NCBI GenBank assembly: GCA_947254595.1
Contig: CAMYED010000004.1
Span: 1-36,020 of the forward strand
Origin: an uncultured Gardnerella sp.
Lineage (GTDB): Bacteria > Actinomycetota > Actinomycetes > Actinomycetales > Bifidobacteriaceae
Reading direction: 5' to 3'
Length of the DNA: 36,020 nucleotides
Of this stretch, positions 1 through 7,102 are shown piece by piece (positions within the stretch are counted from its first letter, which is position 1; each line of letters opens with the position of its first letter). The position numbers and the translations under genes were made by a program. The notes under the pieces were generated by a model that searched no databases, was not told where the DNA came from, and was given only the letters and a program-made list of their open reading frames with translations.

Positions 1-120
1 CGTAACTTGATTGTCCGTAACCGGACTGAGATTGGTTCTGCTGTCCGTAGCTTGGTTGGCCGTAGCTTGGTTGACCGTAGCTTGGTTGACCGTAGCTTGG
101 TTGACCGTAACCGGACTGAT
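1..120. repeat. 15-bp tandem repeat, eight units
   Basis: The unit CGTAGCTTGGTTGAC repeats in exact 15-bp register over 1-120. Three central units (61-105) are identical and the outer ones diverge (for example CGTAACCGGACTGAT at 106-120). It encodes the pentapeptide repeat of the leftward gene. Confidence 0.9.
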
Positions 121-133
121 TATTTTCTTCCAT
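1..133 (-). CDS. N-terminal part of a Gln/Pro/Ser/Tyr/Gly-repeat protein (cut by window edge)
   Basis: Reading leftward from an ATG at 133-131, the frame is open to the window edge. It begins MEENNQSGYG and continues as four QPSYG pentapeptides, then QQNQSQSGYGQSSY. A GGAG ribosome binding site lies 6 bases before the ATG (in the minus-strand string GGAGCAAGAA), which supports the start strongly. Only about 44 residues are visible. Low-complexity Q/P/Y/G N-termini of this kind are common on actinobacterial membrane proteins (RDD, TM2 or DUF4190-type) and on secreted or cell-division proteins, so the function cannot be named from this piece. The repeat is encoded by 15-bp units, so copy-number change would keep the frame. 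Plus-strand open frames over the same DNA have no ribosome binding site and look like shadows. Confidence 0.72.
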   Translation of the reverse strand, partial: MEENNQSGYGQPSYGQPSYGQPSYGQPSYGQQNQSQSGYGQSSY

Positions 134-359
134 TTCTTGCTCCCGTTTGCGATCTACTATGCTTGGCGCGCTTTATTAAATGCGAGCGGGCAATTGTCGG
201 CTTCGGTTATGCAAATTGCGTAAATCCTCTTTCCTAAAAGAGTATAAACATTAAAATTGTATAACAAATCTTATGCCAACGTAATAAATTCCGCGAATGA
301 AAATTCCGTGAGAAAGCTGCGTAATTTGCAATAGTTTTTATCATATCTCAATGCGCGTT

Positions 360-575
360 GCTATTCAGTTGACTGCATTCCGACATTCCCTTTACGCGCG
401 CGTACAGTAAATAACGTTTTTTGACGTGATTACGTTATTTTCGTTACGCGTGCGTAAAGTCGCTGCCGATTTTCCGCACGATTTCGGCATTTTCGTTACG
501 CGCGCGTACAGTAACCAACACTTTTTGGTGTGATTTCAACATTTTCGTTACAGCGCTGTAAAGCAAATGCCGCAC
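360..575. repeat. 52-bp palindromic array A (4 units)
   Basis: Four copies of an imperfect palindrome of the form TTTTCGTTAC-N6-GTAAAG have their [G/T]TTAC arms at 391, 443, 495 and 547, exactly 52 bp apart. Centres are GCGCGC, GCGTGC, GCGCGC and AGCGCT. The linkers differ, but at least one (TTTTTTGACGTGATTACG) recurs in other arrays. The left edge (360-387) begins GCTATTCAGTTGACTGCATT, which resembles the ends of array B. No open reading frame is plausible because 52 is not a multiple of 3. The array lies between the leftward gene starting at 133 and tRNA-Gly. Function unknown. Confidence 0.9.
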
Positions 576-586
576 GAATATTCGTG

Positions 587-618
587 TGGTAGAGATTTGA
601 GATTTTTCATACTGAGTG
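587..618. repeat. Short dispersed repeat shared with 20179-20210
   Basis: The string TGGTAGAGATTTGAGATTTT followed by TC and ACTGAG is shared with 20179-20210, where it forms the left arm of a long hairpin. Here only the left arm is visible, so this looks like a truncated copy of that element. It directly follows array A. Confidence 0.6.
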
Positions 619-635
619 CATGACTTGCCGGAACG

Positions 636-715
636 CTTGACTGCAATTCGGCTGCAATTCGGCTGCAACTTGACTGCAATTCGGCTGCAATTCGGCAGAA
701 ACTTGGCTGCAACTT
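636..715. repeat. 11-bp tandem repeat
   Basis: About seven degenerate copies of ATTCGGCTGCA / ACTTGACTGCA run in an 11-bp register. I see no gene in 134-824 apart from array A, the short shared repeat at 587-618 and this tract. Confidence 0.75.
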
Positions 716-824
716 GCTCTATGTCACAATCATCTGTATACTTAATCAAGTCGCTGTTTCGCGCGAACATTCGCGCACAGTTACGAATCGCCTTAAAAAG
801 CGCTTCGTAAAATTCGCGGCAATT

Positions 825-898
825 GCGGACGTAGCTCAATGGTAGAGTCTCAGTCTTCCAAACTGATTACGCGGGTCCGATTCCCGTCGTCCGCTCCA
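825..898 (+). tRNA. tRNA-Gly (anticodon TCC)
   Basis: A full cloverleaf can be drawn. The acceptor arm GCGGACG (825-831) pairs with CGTCCGC (888-894), followed by discriminator T and an encoded CCA (896-898). The D-arm contains AGCTCAATGGTAGAG. The anticodon stem-loop CAGTCTTCCAAACTG carries TCC. The T-arm is GCGGGTCCGATTCCCGT-like. The TCC anticodon reads GGA and GGG glycine codons. Confidence 0.96.
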
Positions 899-991
899 CT
901 TAAAACTTTCGCTAATCCGTATTTTTTACAGTAAAAATCAACTTTTTTCTAAAATTTTTACACGATATTGCAGTATCTTGCTAACATATAT

Positions 992-2998
992 ATGAATAAA
1001 CACGTAAAAAACATGTCTGGAGGACTCGTGGGACAGATTATCGTGCGTGTATTAGTCGGATTAGTTTCGGTTGCTACCGCTTTTACTCTGAACGTTGTAG
1101 CGCCACAACAAGCTTCAATGCCTTCTAAAGATGCAAGAATCAGCGCAACAAAACGGAGCGCTGCAAAGCCAATCATTCAACCTCACGCTTCTGGCGTAGT
1201 GCGTCAAACCTCGCTTTCAAGCAACGAATACGGCGCGCATTGGGACACAATTGACGGCACGCAAGCATTCGTAGATGGCAACGGAGACGTGTTCGCTAAA
1301 AACGCTAAAGGCGTTATCGACGTTTCAGAACATCAGCACACAATTGACTGGGACGCAGTTAAAGCCTCCGGCATAGACGGTGCAATTATTCGAATCAGCT
1401 ACGGTTGGGACAATGGCTACGATAAGCAAGCATTACGCAATATTCGCGAATGTAAGCGTCTTGGTATTCCGTTCGGAATTTACATTTACTCTTACGCAGA
1501 AAAAGCTGAAGATGGAGCTGCTGAAGGTGCAGATGTTGTTAGCCTTTTGCAAGGCGCAGGAGTAAGCCCTGAAGACTTAACCTACCCTGTTTACTACGAT
1601 TTGGAAAAGTGGAGTTGGCGAGGACACACTCCTCCTACTTCGCCATACGTTTACCAGGATATTGTTGCTTCATGGTGGAATCAGCTAGTTTCTGCAGGAT
1701 ACAACAAGCTCGGCGTTTACTCTTACACGAATTATTTAAGAGGGCCGCTTAATTCAGCCTATATTCACGAGCGCACAAGCTGGGTTGGAAGCTACGGCAC
1801 TCGTACGGGATTCCCATACTCAACAGCATTGCGCGGATGGCAGTACACTTCCAACGGAAGCATCGACGGAATTGAAGGACGCGTAGATATGAACGCGTTC
1901 GGAATGTACGACGGAAGCGATATTAACGGAGTTTCCGAAGCCGGAAATTCGGCAGTGGATTCAAATTCTGAATCGGAAGGTAACGACGGAACTAGCAACG
2001 GATACAGCAACGGATCCGGCTCAAGCAAAGAATCTAGCTCAAAGTCTGACTCAAAGTCTAGCTCGCGCACATCCTCCTACAACAAAAAGAGCGCAAGTGA
2101 CTACTACAGCTACGACGTGCGAGACTTACCATCCATCAACATTCCAGGCGGCGAATACTTCATCAACTCGATGCTTAGAAGCACATTAAGCATCGACATT
2201 CCTGGAGCAAGCAAATCAAACGGAGCAAAACTACAGCTCTACTCGTGGAATAATTCAGGCGCACAAAAGTTCAACTTTGAACGCCAAAAAGACGGCACCT
2301 ACTTTATTCGCAACAAAAATTCCGGAAAAGTATTAGACGTTCGCTACGCATCGCCTTCTAACGGCGGAACGGTATGGCAGTACACGCCTAACGGAAGCCT
2401 CGCACAACGCTGGTTGCTACGCGATTCTGGAAGCGGCTACTTCATTCAGTCTGCCCTCGGCAACTGGGTGCTCGACATTACAGGCGCAAATCCATCTAAC
2501 GGAACAAGTATTAAACTGTACCGTCCAAACGCAAATAAGTCGCAGCTTTTCGTGCCATCCTCCACTTCATTCCTAAACAACTCGGATTTCTCCATTAAAT
2601 CCGCGCTAAACAACAGCATGGCAATGGATATTCGTTGGGGAGGCCTTGGAGATCACGCTCCGCTGCAAATCTACAAGGGCAACAAGTCTAAAGCTCAGCT
2701 CTTCAAGTTCTTGCAGGTTGGAAACGGACTTTATTCCATCTTCAACCATAATTCCAAGAAAGTACTCGATGTTCCTGGAGCTTCATTCAGAAACGGCATT
2801 AAACTTCAGCAGTACGCTTACAACGGTTCTAGCGCGCAAAACTGGGCATTGTGGAAGTATCCGGACAACACATACACCTTTATTAGCATGTGCTCCGGAA
2901 AGGCTATAGATATTCCAGGCGCTCGCGCAGTAAACGGTCAGAGAGTTCAAACCTACACTCCTAACAGCACTGCTGCTCAGCGTTGGAAGTTCGAGTAA
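992..2998 (+). CDS. Secreted GH25 muramidase with ricin-type lectin repeats
   Basis: Predicted N-acetylmuramidase (lysozyme, GH25) that would cleave the MurNAc-GlcNAc bond of peptidoglycan outside the cell. A short basic N-terminus and a hydrophobic stretch (IIVRVLVGLVSVATAFTLNVV) form the signal segment. The GH25 barrel spans about residues 105-305, starting GVIDVSEHQ and including PVYYDLEKW with the acidic pair typical of the family, and the late motif GWQYTSNGSIDGIEGRVDMN. A Ser/Gly/Asn-rich linker follows (about 310-380). Six repeats of the type VLDVPGAS..NG..LQQY..NGSSAQNW then form two beta-trefoil RicinB-like domains to the C-terminus, probably binding wall glycans. The start is uncertain: ATG 992 gives a basic n-region but has no clear ribosome site, while GTG 1028 has GGAGGA only 3 bases upstream. 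Role (wall remodelling or attack on neighbours) is inferred. Confidence 0.9.
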   Translation: MNKHVKNMSGGLVGQIIVRVLVGLVSVATAFTLNVVAPQQASMPSKDARISATKRSAAKPIIQPHASGVVRQTSLSSNEYGAHWDTIDGTQAFVDGNGDVFAKNAKGVIDVSEHQHTIDWDAVKASGIDGAIIRISYGWDNGYDKQALRNIRECKRLGIPFGIYIYSYAEKAEDGAAEGADVVSLLQGAGVSPEDLTYPVYYDLEKWSWRGHTPPTSPYVYQDIVASWWNQLVSAGYNKLGVYSYTNYLRGPLNSAYIHERTSWVGSYGTRTGFPYSTALRGWQYTSNGSIDGIEGRVDMNAFGMYDGSDINGVSEAGNSAVDSNSESEGNDGTSNGYSNGSGSSKESSSKSDSKSSSRTSSYNKKSASDYYSYDVRDLPSINIPGGEYFINSMLRSTLSIDIPGASKSNGAKLQLYSWNNSGAQKFNFERQKDGTYFIRNKNSGKVLDVRYASPSNGGTVWQYTPNGSLAQRWLLRDSGSGYFIQSALGNWVLDITGANPSNGTSIKLYRPNANKSQLFVPSSTSFLNNSDFSIKSALNNSMAMDIRWGGLGDHAPLQIYKGNKSKAQLFKFLQVGNGLYSIFNHNSKKVLDVPGASFRNGIKLQQYAYNGSSAQNWALWKYPDNTYTFISMCSGKAIDIPGARAVNGQRVQTYTPNSTAAQRWKFE

Positions 2999-3031
2999 AT
3001 AAAGCGAATACTTACCCACCCTCCCTTAAGA

Positions 3032-3069
3032 GTTTGGGGACTTGCGTAATGTGTAAGTCCCCAAACTTT
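3032..3069 (+). terminator. Hairpin terminator after the GH25 gene
   Basis: GTTTGGGGACTT (3032-3043) pairs perfectly over 12 bp with AAGTCCCCAAAC (3055-3066) across an 11-base loop and is followed by TTTC. It lies 34 bp after the stop codon. The T tract is short, but the stem is strong and could work in both directions. Confidence 0.75.
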
Positions 3070-3070
3070 C

Positions 3071-3152
3071 GCGTTATTTGGGCGTTATTTGGGCGTTATT
3101 TAGGCGTTATTTTGGAGGATTTTGCGTGGGATTTTGCGTGGGATTTTGCGGA
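3071..3152. repeat. Two adjoining short tandem repeats (11 bp and 12 bp)
   Basis: GCGTTATTTGG repeats about four times in an 11-bp register from 3071. ATTTTGCGTGGG then repeats about 2.7 times in a 12-bp register from 3119. Both lie between the terminator and acpS. No promoter is obvious within them. Confidence 0.75.
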
Positions 3153-3222
3153 AGTCTGTGCGGGGATTCTGCGGAAGTATTCTAAATAATAAATATAACG
3201 ATTTAGCGTTGCAGAGGTGTTT

Positions 3223-3687
3223 ATGATTGCAGGGATTGGTCACGATATAGTGAACGTTGCGCAATTTGCCGAGCAAATGCAAATCAGCAACGGTTGGCGC
3301 AAGCTTTTTTCAGCGCGCGAACTGCGCCAATGCTCGCTTCGCGCAGAAATAAAGCATGACGACGAAGCATTGCATATTGCGGCACGATGGGCTGGAAAAG
3401 AAGCCGCGATTAAAGCATGGTGTGAAGCGCTTTCAATCAACAATCGCGACTACCCCTACACTCTCGACAACACGCCATGGTCTAGTATTGAAATTCTCGA
3501 CGACGCTCACGGATGCCCGCGCGTGCAGATATCCTCCGAATTAAACGCTAAGCTTTTGGACTCTATTTTGTGCGCGCAAGAAAGCAGCGAAACTTCAATC
3601 CGCTGGCATATCTCACTAACTCACGACGGATCTGCGCAAAATAATACAGCAATCGCCTCCGCCGTAGTGCTGCTCGAAATCTTGTAG
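3223..3687 (+). CDS. acpS: Holo-[acyl-carrier-protein] synthase
   Basis: Transfers the 4'-phosphopantetheine arm of CoA to a serine of apo-ACP, which fatty acid synthesis requires. At 154 residues it is somewhat longer than the usual 120-130. The family signatures are present: N-terminal MIAGIGHDIVNV (the metal-binding Asp of GIGxDIV), WAGKEAAIKAW (the A-x-K-E-A motif with the catalytic Glu) and a C-terminal HISLTHDG...A.ASAVVLLE strand pair. ATG 3223 is chosen because AGAGG lies 5 bases upstream. A GTG two codons earlier would bury that site. In actinobacteria acpS often sits near the type I fatty acid synthase; no such gene is visible here, so it appears to stand alone. It converges with the choline permease gene, with repeat array B between them. 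Confidence 0.9.
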   Translation: MIAGIGHDIVNVAQFAEQMQISNGWRKLFSARELRQCSLRAEIKHDDEALHIAARWAGKEAAIKAWCEALSINNRDYPYTLDNTPWSSIEILDDAHGCPRVQISSELNAKLLDSILCAQESSETSIRWHISLTHDGSAQNNTAIASAVVLLEIL

Positions 3688-3713
3688 TTTATTTTACAAT
3701 TTTTACTTGCTGT

Positions 3714-3955
3714 GGCTATTTAGTTGACTACATTCCGGCATTTTCGTTACGCGCACGTACAGTAACTAACATTTTTTGACGTGATTACGTTATTTTCGTT
3801 ACGAGTGCGTAAAGTAACTGCCGATTTTCCGCACGATTTCGGCATTTTCGTTACGCGCACGTACAGTAACTAACACTTTTTGGTGTTATTTCAACATTTT
3901 CATTACAGCGCTGTAAAGCCAATGTTGAAATGAGTCAACTGGATAGCAATGCGCA
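3714..3955. repeat. 52-bp palindromic array B (4 units) with terminal inverted repeats
   Basis: Palindrome arms lie at 3746, 3798, 3850 and 3902, exactly 52 bp apart. Nearly the whole sequence, linkers included, matches array A, so the two are copies of one element. The ends are inverted repeats: 3715-3742 (GCTATTTAGTTGACTACATT onward) against the complement of 3921-3947 (GCTATCCAGTTGACTCATTT onward). It sits between the convergent acpS and licB-like genes. The ends suggest a mobilised unit resembling a MITE; no flanking direct duplication was identified. Confidence 0.9.
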
Positions 3956-3979
3956 TTAAATTGTCAAATGAGCGTACGC

Positions 3980-4951
3980 TTATTTGCTTTCATTATGCGC
4001 AACGATTACCGTTCCTGCGATTATTACAACGCAGCATCCCCACGCAATAATCGGCGGCATTGTTTTCGAAAGTATTGCAGCCGCAATCATGCTCCACACA
4101 GCGTACGTAATATTTCCTGCCATTGCGCGTGTTGCGCCAACTTTCGCAATTCCGCGGTAGTAGCATAAGTACGATGCTGTGCCGAGTAGTGATATTAATA
4201 AAGCTAATGCGATTAGGCCGTAAGATTTAATAATATTTACGCGGAAAACCGGCAGTATTGTGCATAATGGAACAATTGCTACAGCGTAAGCTAGTGCGGA
4301 AACAGTTTCGCGAATATTTAGCATCACTTCGTCGTCTACGCTTTGTTTTCTGGTTGCCCAAGCGCACGCAACCGCTTCGCTTCCCCAGCCGATTACGCTT
4401 AAAATGGCGGCAAATAAGCCTATCGCAATACTTCCGTAAGAAGCGATTCCGTAAGAAGCAGATTCGCTAAAATCCGCTCCGTTTGAAGTTTGAGCGCAAG
4501 AACAGTATCCGAGTGCTCCAACTGCAATAAGCGTTACGGCAAAAGCGCAGTATTTAAGCGCGCTTAATCGTTCCCGCAGCAAAATAGACGAAAGTATTAC
4601 GCCAAAAGCCGGGTATAGTGCGGATATTGCTGCAGCGTAACCGGCGCCAATATTATTTGCTGCAATAGCGTAACCTGTCATGCCGATTGGTCCGCCAAGT
4701 AGCGAGCTTAATACAATTGGTATAATCACTTTTTTGCGTTTGAAAACGGCTATAGTTTCGTGCAATTTTGAGCGATATAGCATGTAAAACCAGAGTATTA
4801 TTGCACATAAAATGTCGTGAATGCATGCTCCAACAACTCCAACGTAAAGTGTTGAGGCCGGCATTAATCCGCTTACTGAAAGCGCAACTAGCAAAGCTAA
4901 AAGTGCAGTGTCAATTCCCCAAAATAGGCCGCTTAGTATTGAGTATTTCAT
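3980..4951 (-). CDS. licB: LicB-like choline permease (DMT/EamA superfamily)
   Basis: A 323-residue polytopic membrane protein with about ten hydrophobic helices, beginning MKYSILSGLFWGIDTALLAL. The two-fold EamA pattern is visible: GGPIGMTGYAIAANNIGAGY...LYPAFGVILSSILLRERLS in the first half and YRGIAKVGATRAMAGNITYAVWSMIAA in the second. The layout matches LicB, the choline importer of lic loci in Streptococcus and Haemophilus. The specificity is inferred mainly from its partner: the start lies 4 bp after the stop of the choline kinase/cytidylyltransferase gene, so the two are very probably co-transcribed. A GAAAGG ribosome site sits 9 bases before the ATG, inside the end of the upstream gene. 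A different small-metabolite transporter remains possible. Confidence 0.75.
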   Translation of the reverse strand: MKYSILSGLFWGIDTALLALLVALSVSGLMPASTLYVGVVGACIHDILCAIILWFYMLYRSKLHETIAVFKRKKVIIPIVLSSLLGGPIGMTGYAIAANNIGAGYAAAISALYPAFGVILSSILLRERLSALKYCAFAVTLIAVGALGYCSCAQTSNGADFSESASYGIASYGSIAIGLFAAILSVIGWGSEAVACAWATRKQSVDDEVMLNIRETVSALAYAVAIVPLCTILPVFRVNIIKSYGLIALALLISLLGTASYLCYYRGIAKVGATRAMAGNITYAVWSMIAAAILSKTMPPIIAWGCCVVIIAGTVIVAHNESK

Positions 4952-4955
4952 GCGA

Positions 4956-6866
4956 TTAAGCCTTTCGGTATTCGCTTAAAGCGCGTTCTGTATATTGTTT
5001 TGCGTAGCGGTAGTACAAATATCTGCAGTCGCTAACTGGGTCTCCTTCTGCTTCTTTTAGAAGCGCCCACAAATACCAGCACCATCCTGCGAATCCAACG
5101 TATGCTGCGCAGTGACGATGCTCGCTTTTTGTTGGTTTGCGTTCAAAATATTCGGCTAGTGCTGCGTTAAATTCTTGTTCGCTCATTGCGTCGGATACGC
5201 ACATTGTGCCTAAATCTTGCGCGTAGTCGGACATTCCTGCGTATTCCCAATCTATAAGATGGTAGTTTGAGTTGGAGTCTACTAGAACGTTCGCGCCAAG
5301 TAAGTCGTTGTGGCATAAGCAGTTTGCGTTTCCTGTACTGCCTGCGTTTCCTGTATTGCCTGCGTTTTCTGTACTGCCTGCGTTTTCCGTACTGCCTGCG
5401 TTTTCCGTACTGCCTGCGTTTCCTGCCTCATTTGAACTCTGCGCCTGCTCGCACTCCTCGCTAACTATTTTGTGTAAGCAATTAACTTTATTTAGAAGAT
5501 CGTCCGCGCCTTCCGGCAAAACAATATTCCTTGCTTCTAAGTCGCGCATGTACCGTTTGGATTCTTCGTAAAAATCAAATTTGCGATTTACTTTTTTCCC
5601 GCTTTCGTGCAGTTTGCGAATAATTCTCATTCCTTCGTGTAAGTCGTTTTGTTTATGAAAATCTGCAATTCGACAGTCTTTTAGGTAGTGTGAAATTTTC
5701 CAGCCGTTTTCTGGATCGCACGCAACTAGCGTTCTGTCTAAACCGAGCTTTTGCGCAACTAGCAAAGCTTCGTTTTCGGCTTTTCGGTTAATAAGAACAT
5801 TCGTGCCAACGCCTGGATGCCTGTAAACGTATTCTTTTTCACCAACGGAAAAATGGCAGGAAAGATTAGTTAAGCCGTTTTTAAGCGGGTAAACGTTTCG
5901 AATATCCGATTTTTTGCAGCCTAGCACTGCAACAATTCTGTCGAAAACTTTGCTGTCTACGTTTTCTAAAAATAGTGGGTCAAATTCGCGAAGCTCGTCT
6001 AAAGAATCAAATTCGTGAATAATTGGCGGATCGTACCGGCGCATTTGCATATTTAGTTCGTCTAAATGTTCAATAAAAATATTCTCCCAAAGTTTTCCTG
6101 CGGTTTGCGGCAGATTGTATTCTGCGCGCAAAATGTTCAAAAACTTTGTTGAAAATTCAGTGTCAAAATACGCGTGCCCAATCATGTACCATGCGTTACT
6201 TCCTCCAATTTTTACGGAGGTAATGCGGTCGTGTGGCCCAACGCTCATGCACCATTCTTTAGTGTTGCCCTGCTGGTATTGCGCAGAATAGTAGGCTTTC
6301 CAAACGTAAGTTTCGAATGGGTTTTCGTCAAAGTAGTTGTCGGAGGAGCAAATGTAAGTGTTGCTTAAAATATTTGCTACTGTCATAATCGAGCTGTTGT
6401 TGTTGCGCTCGCGATATTCCTTGTTTGGAATAATTTTTACGTTAAATTTGTCCTCTAGGTAGAAGAATTTTTCCTGCTTGTAGCCGACGATAATGCTAAT
6501 GTCGTTAATTCCGGCGGATTGTAGTTGGCGAATTTGTCTTTCGATTAAAACTTCTCCGCGAACGGTAATTAGACCTTTAGGTAGCTCGTAGGAGATTGGT
6601 GAAAAGCGGGATGAAAGTCCGGCTGCCATAATAACAGCGTTTTTTACGCGGTATGGTTCGAGTGTGTCTATGCCTTTTTGAGTAATTTTGTTTTGTGAAA
6701 TAAGCTTTTTTGCGGATGCGTTTTTTAGGGCTGTGTTTACTGAACCGAGGGAAAGATTGGTTTTTTCGGCTAAAGCGCGCTGGCTGAGGCCTGGCTGATT
6801 TTTTAAGGCTGCGATTATGTTAAATTCGTTATGGGTTATAGCGGGATTTGTTGATTTTTCCAACAT
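4956..6866 (-). CDS. Three-domain fusion: winged helix, LicC-like cytidylyltransferase, LicA-like choline kinase
   Basis: Residues 1-70 form a MarR-like winged helix (NIIAALKNQPGLSQRALAEK then a recognition helix LSLGSVNTALKNA). Residues 76-300 are a nucleotidyltransferase with VIMAAGLSSRFSPIS, KGLITVRGEVLIERQI and a central SSDNYF metal-site motif, as in LicC, which makes CDP-choline from phosphocholine and CTP. Residues about 315-636 are a choline/APH-type kinase with the catalytic loop CHNDLLGANVLVD (HND near 519-521) and IDWEY metal loop. One polypeptide could therefore phosphorylate choline and activate it. The winged helix may let it regulate its own operon, which is inference. A hexapeptide repeat (AGSTEN, 18 bp) is inserted just before the catalytic loop. 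Ethanolamine is an alternative substrate. Confidence 0.85.
   Translation of the reverse strand: MLEKSTNPAITHNEFNIIAALKNQPGLSQRALAEKTNLSLGSVNTALKNASAKKLISQNKITQKGIDTLEPYRVKNAVIMAAGLSSRFSPISYELPKGLITVRGEVLIERQIRQLQSAGINDISIIVGYKQEKFFYLEDKFNVKIIPNKEYRERNNNSSIMTVANILSNTYICSSDNYFDENPFETYVWKAYYSAQYQQGNTKEWCMSVGPHDRITSVKIGGSNAWYMIGHAYFDTEFSTKFLNILRAEYNLPQTAGKLWENIFIEHLDELNMQMRRYDPPIIHEFDSLDELREFDPLFLENVDSKVFDRIVAVLGCKKSDIRNVYPLKNGLTNLSCHFSVGEKEYVYRHPGVGTNVLINRKAENEALLVAQKLGLDRTLVACDPENGWKISHYLKDCRIADFHKQNDLHEGMRIIRKLHESGKKVNRKFDFYEESKRYMRDLEARNIVLPEGADDLLNKVNCLHKIVSEECEQAQSSNEAGNAGSTENAGSTENAGSTENAGNTGNAGSTGNANCLCHNDLLGANVLVDSNSNYHLIDWEYAGMSDYAQDLGTMCVSDAMSEQEFNAALAEYFERKPTKSEHRHCAAYVGFAGWCWYLWALLKEAEGDPVSDCRYLYYRYAKQYTERALSEYRKA
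5323..5425. repeat. 18-bp in-frame tandem repeat inside the kinase domain
   Basis: About five to six copies of an 18-bp unit (TTTCCTGTACTGCCTGCG and variants) encode AGSTEN/AGNTGN/AGSTGN hexapeptides. They lie about five residues before the catalytic HND motif. Unit length is a multiple of three, so expansion would lengthen a loop and leave the frame intact. Confidence 0.9.
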
Positions 6867-6940
6867 GCTTCTTCTCCGTTTGTGCGCTTATTTTAGATTG
6901 CTAAATACGCTTTGCTAAATAAACTTTGCTTAATACGCTT

Positions 6941-6978
6941 GTGTTCAAAAATATTGATTATTATTTTATTTTGAACAC
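6941..6978. promoter_or_regulatory. Inverted repeat in the divergent lic/GT2 promoter region
   Basis: GTGTTCAAAA (6941-6950) and TTTTGAACAC (6969-6978) form a perfect 10-bp inverted repeat around an AT-only-like 18-bp spacer. It lies between the minus-strand choline gene (start 6866) and the plus-strand GT2 (start 7103). Position and symmetry suggest an operator for a dimeric regulator, perhaps the winged-helix domain next door. A hairpin is the alternative. Confidence 0.45.
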
Positions 6979-7102
6979 TGTACTTTTTGAAAATCACCAA
7001 TCCATAAGAATGAGTAAAATAGCAACAATAGGACGGCGCTGGCTAAATGTACTTACGTTACGCCGTTACGTTACGCTTTTACGCAATGAAGGGATATATA
7101 TT

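Noticed and set aside
444..839. 131-residue minus-strand open frame
   Set aside because: It runs through array A and the 11-bp repeat, has no ribosome site and a repeat-driven composition.
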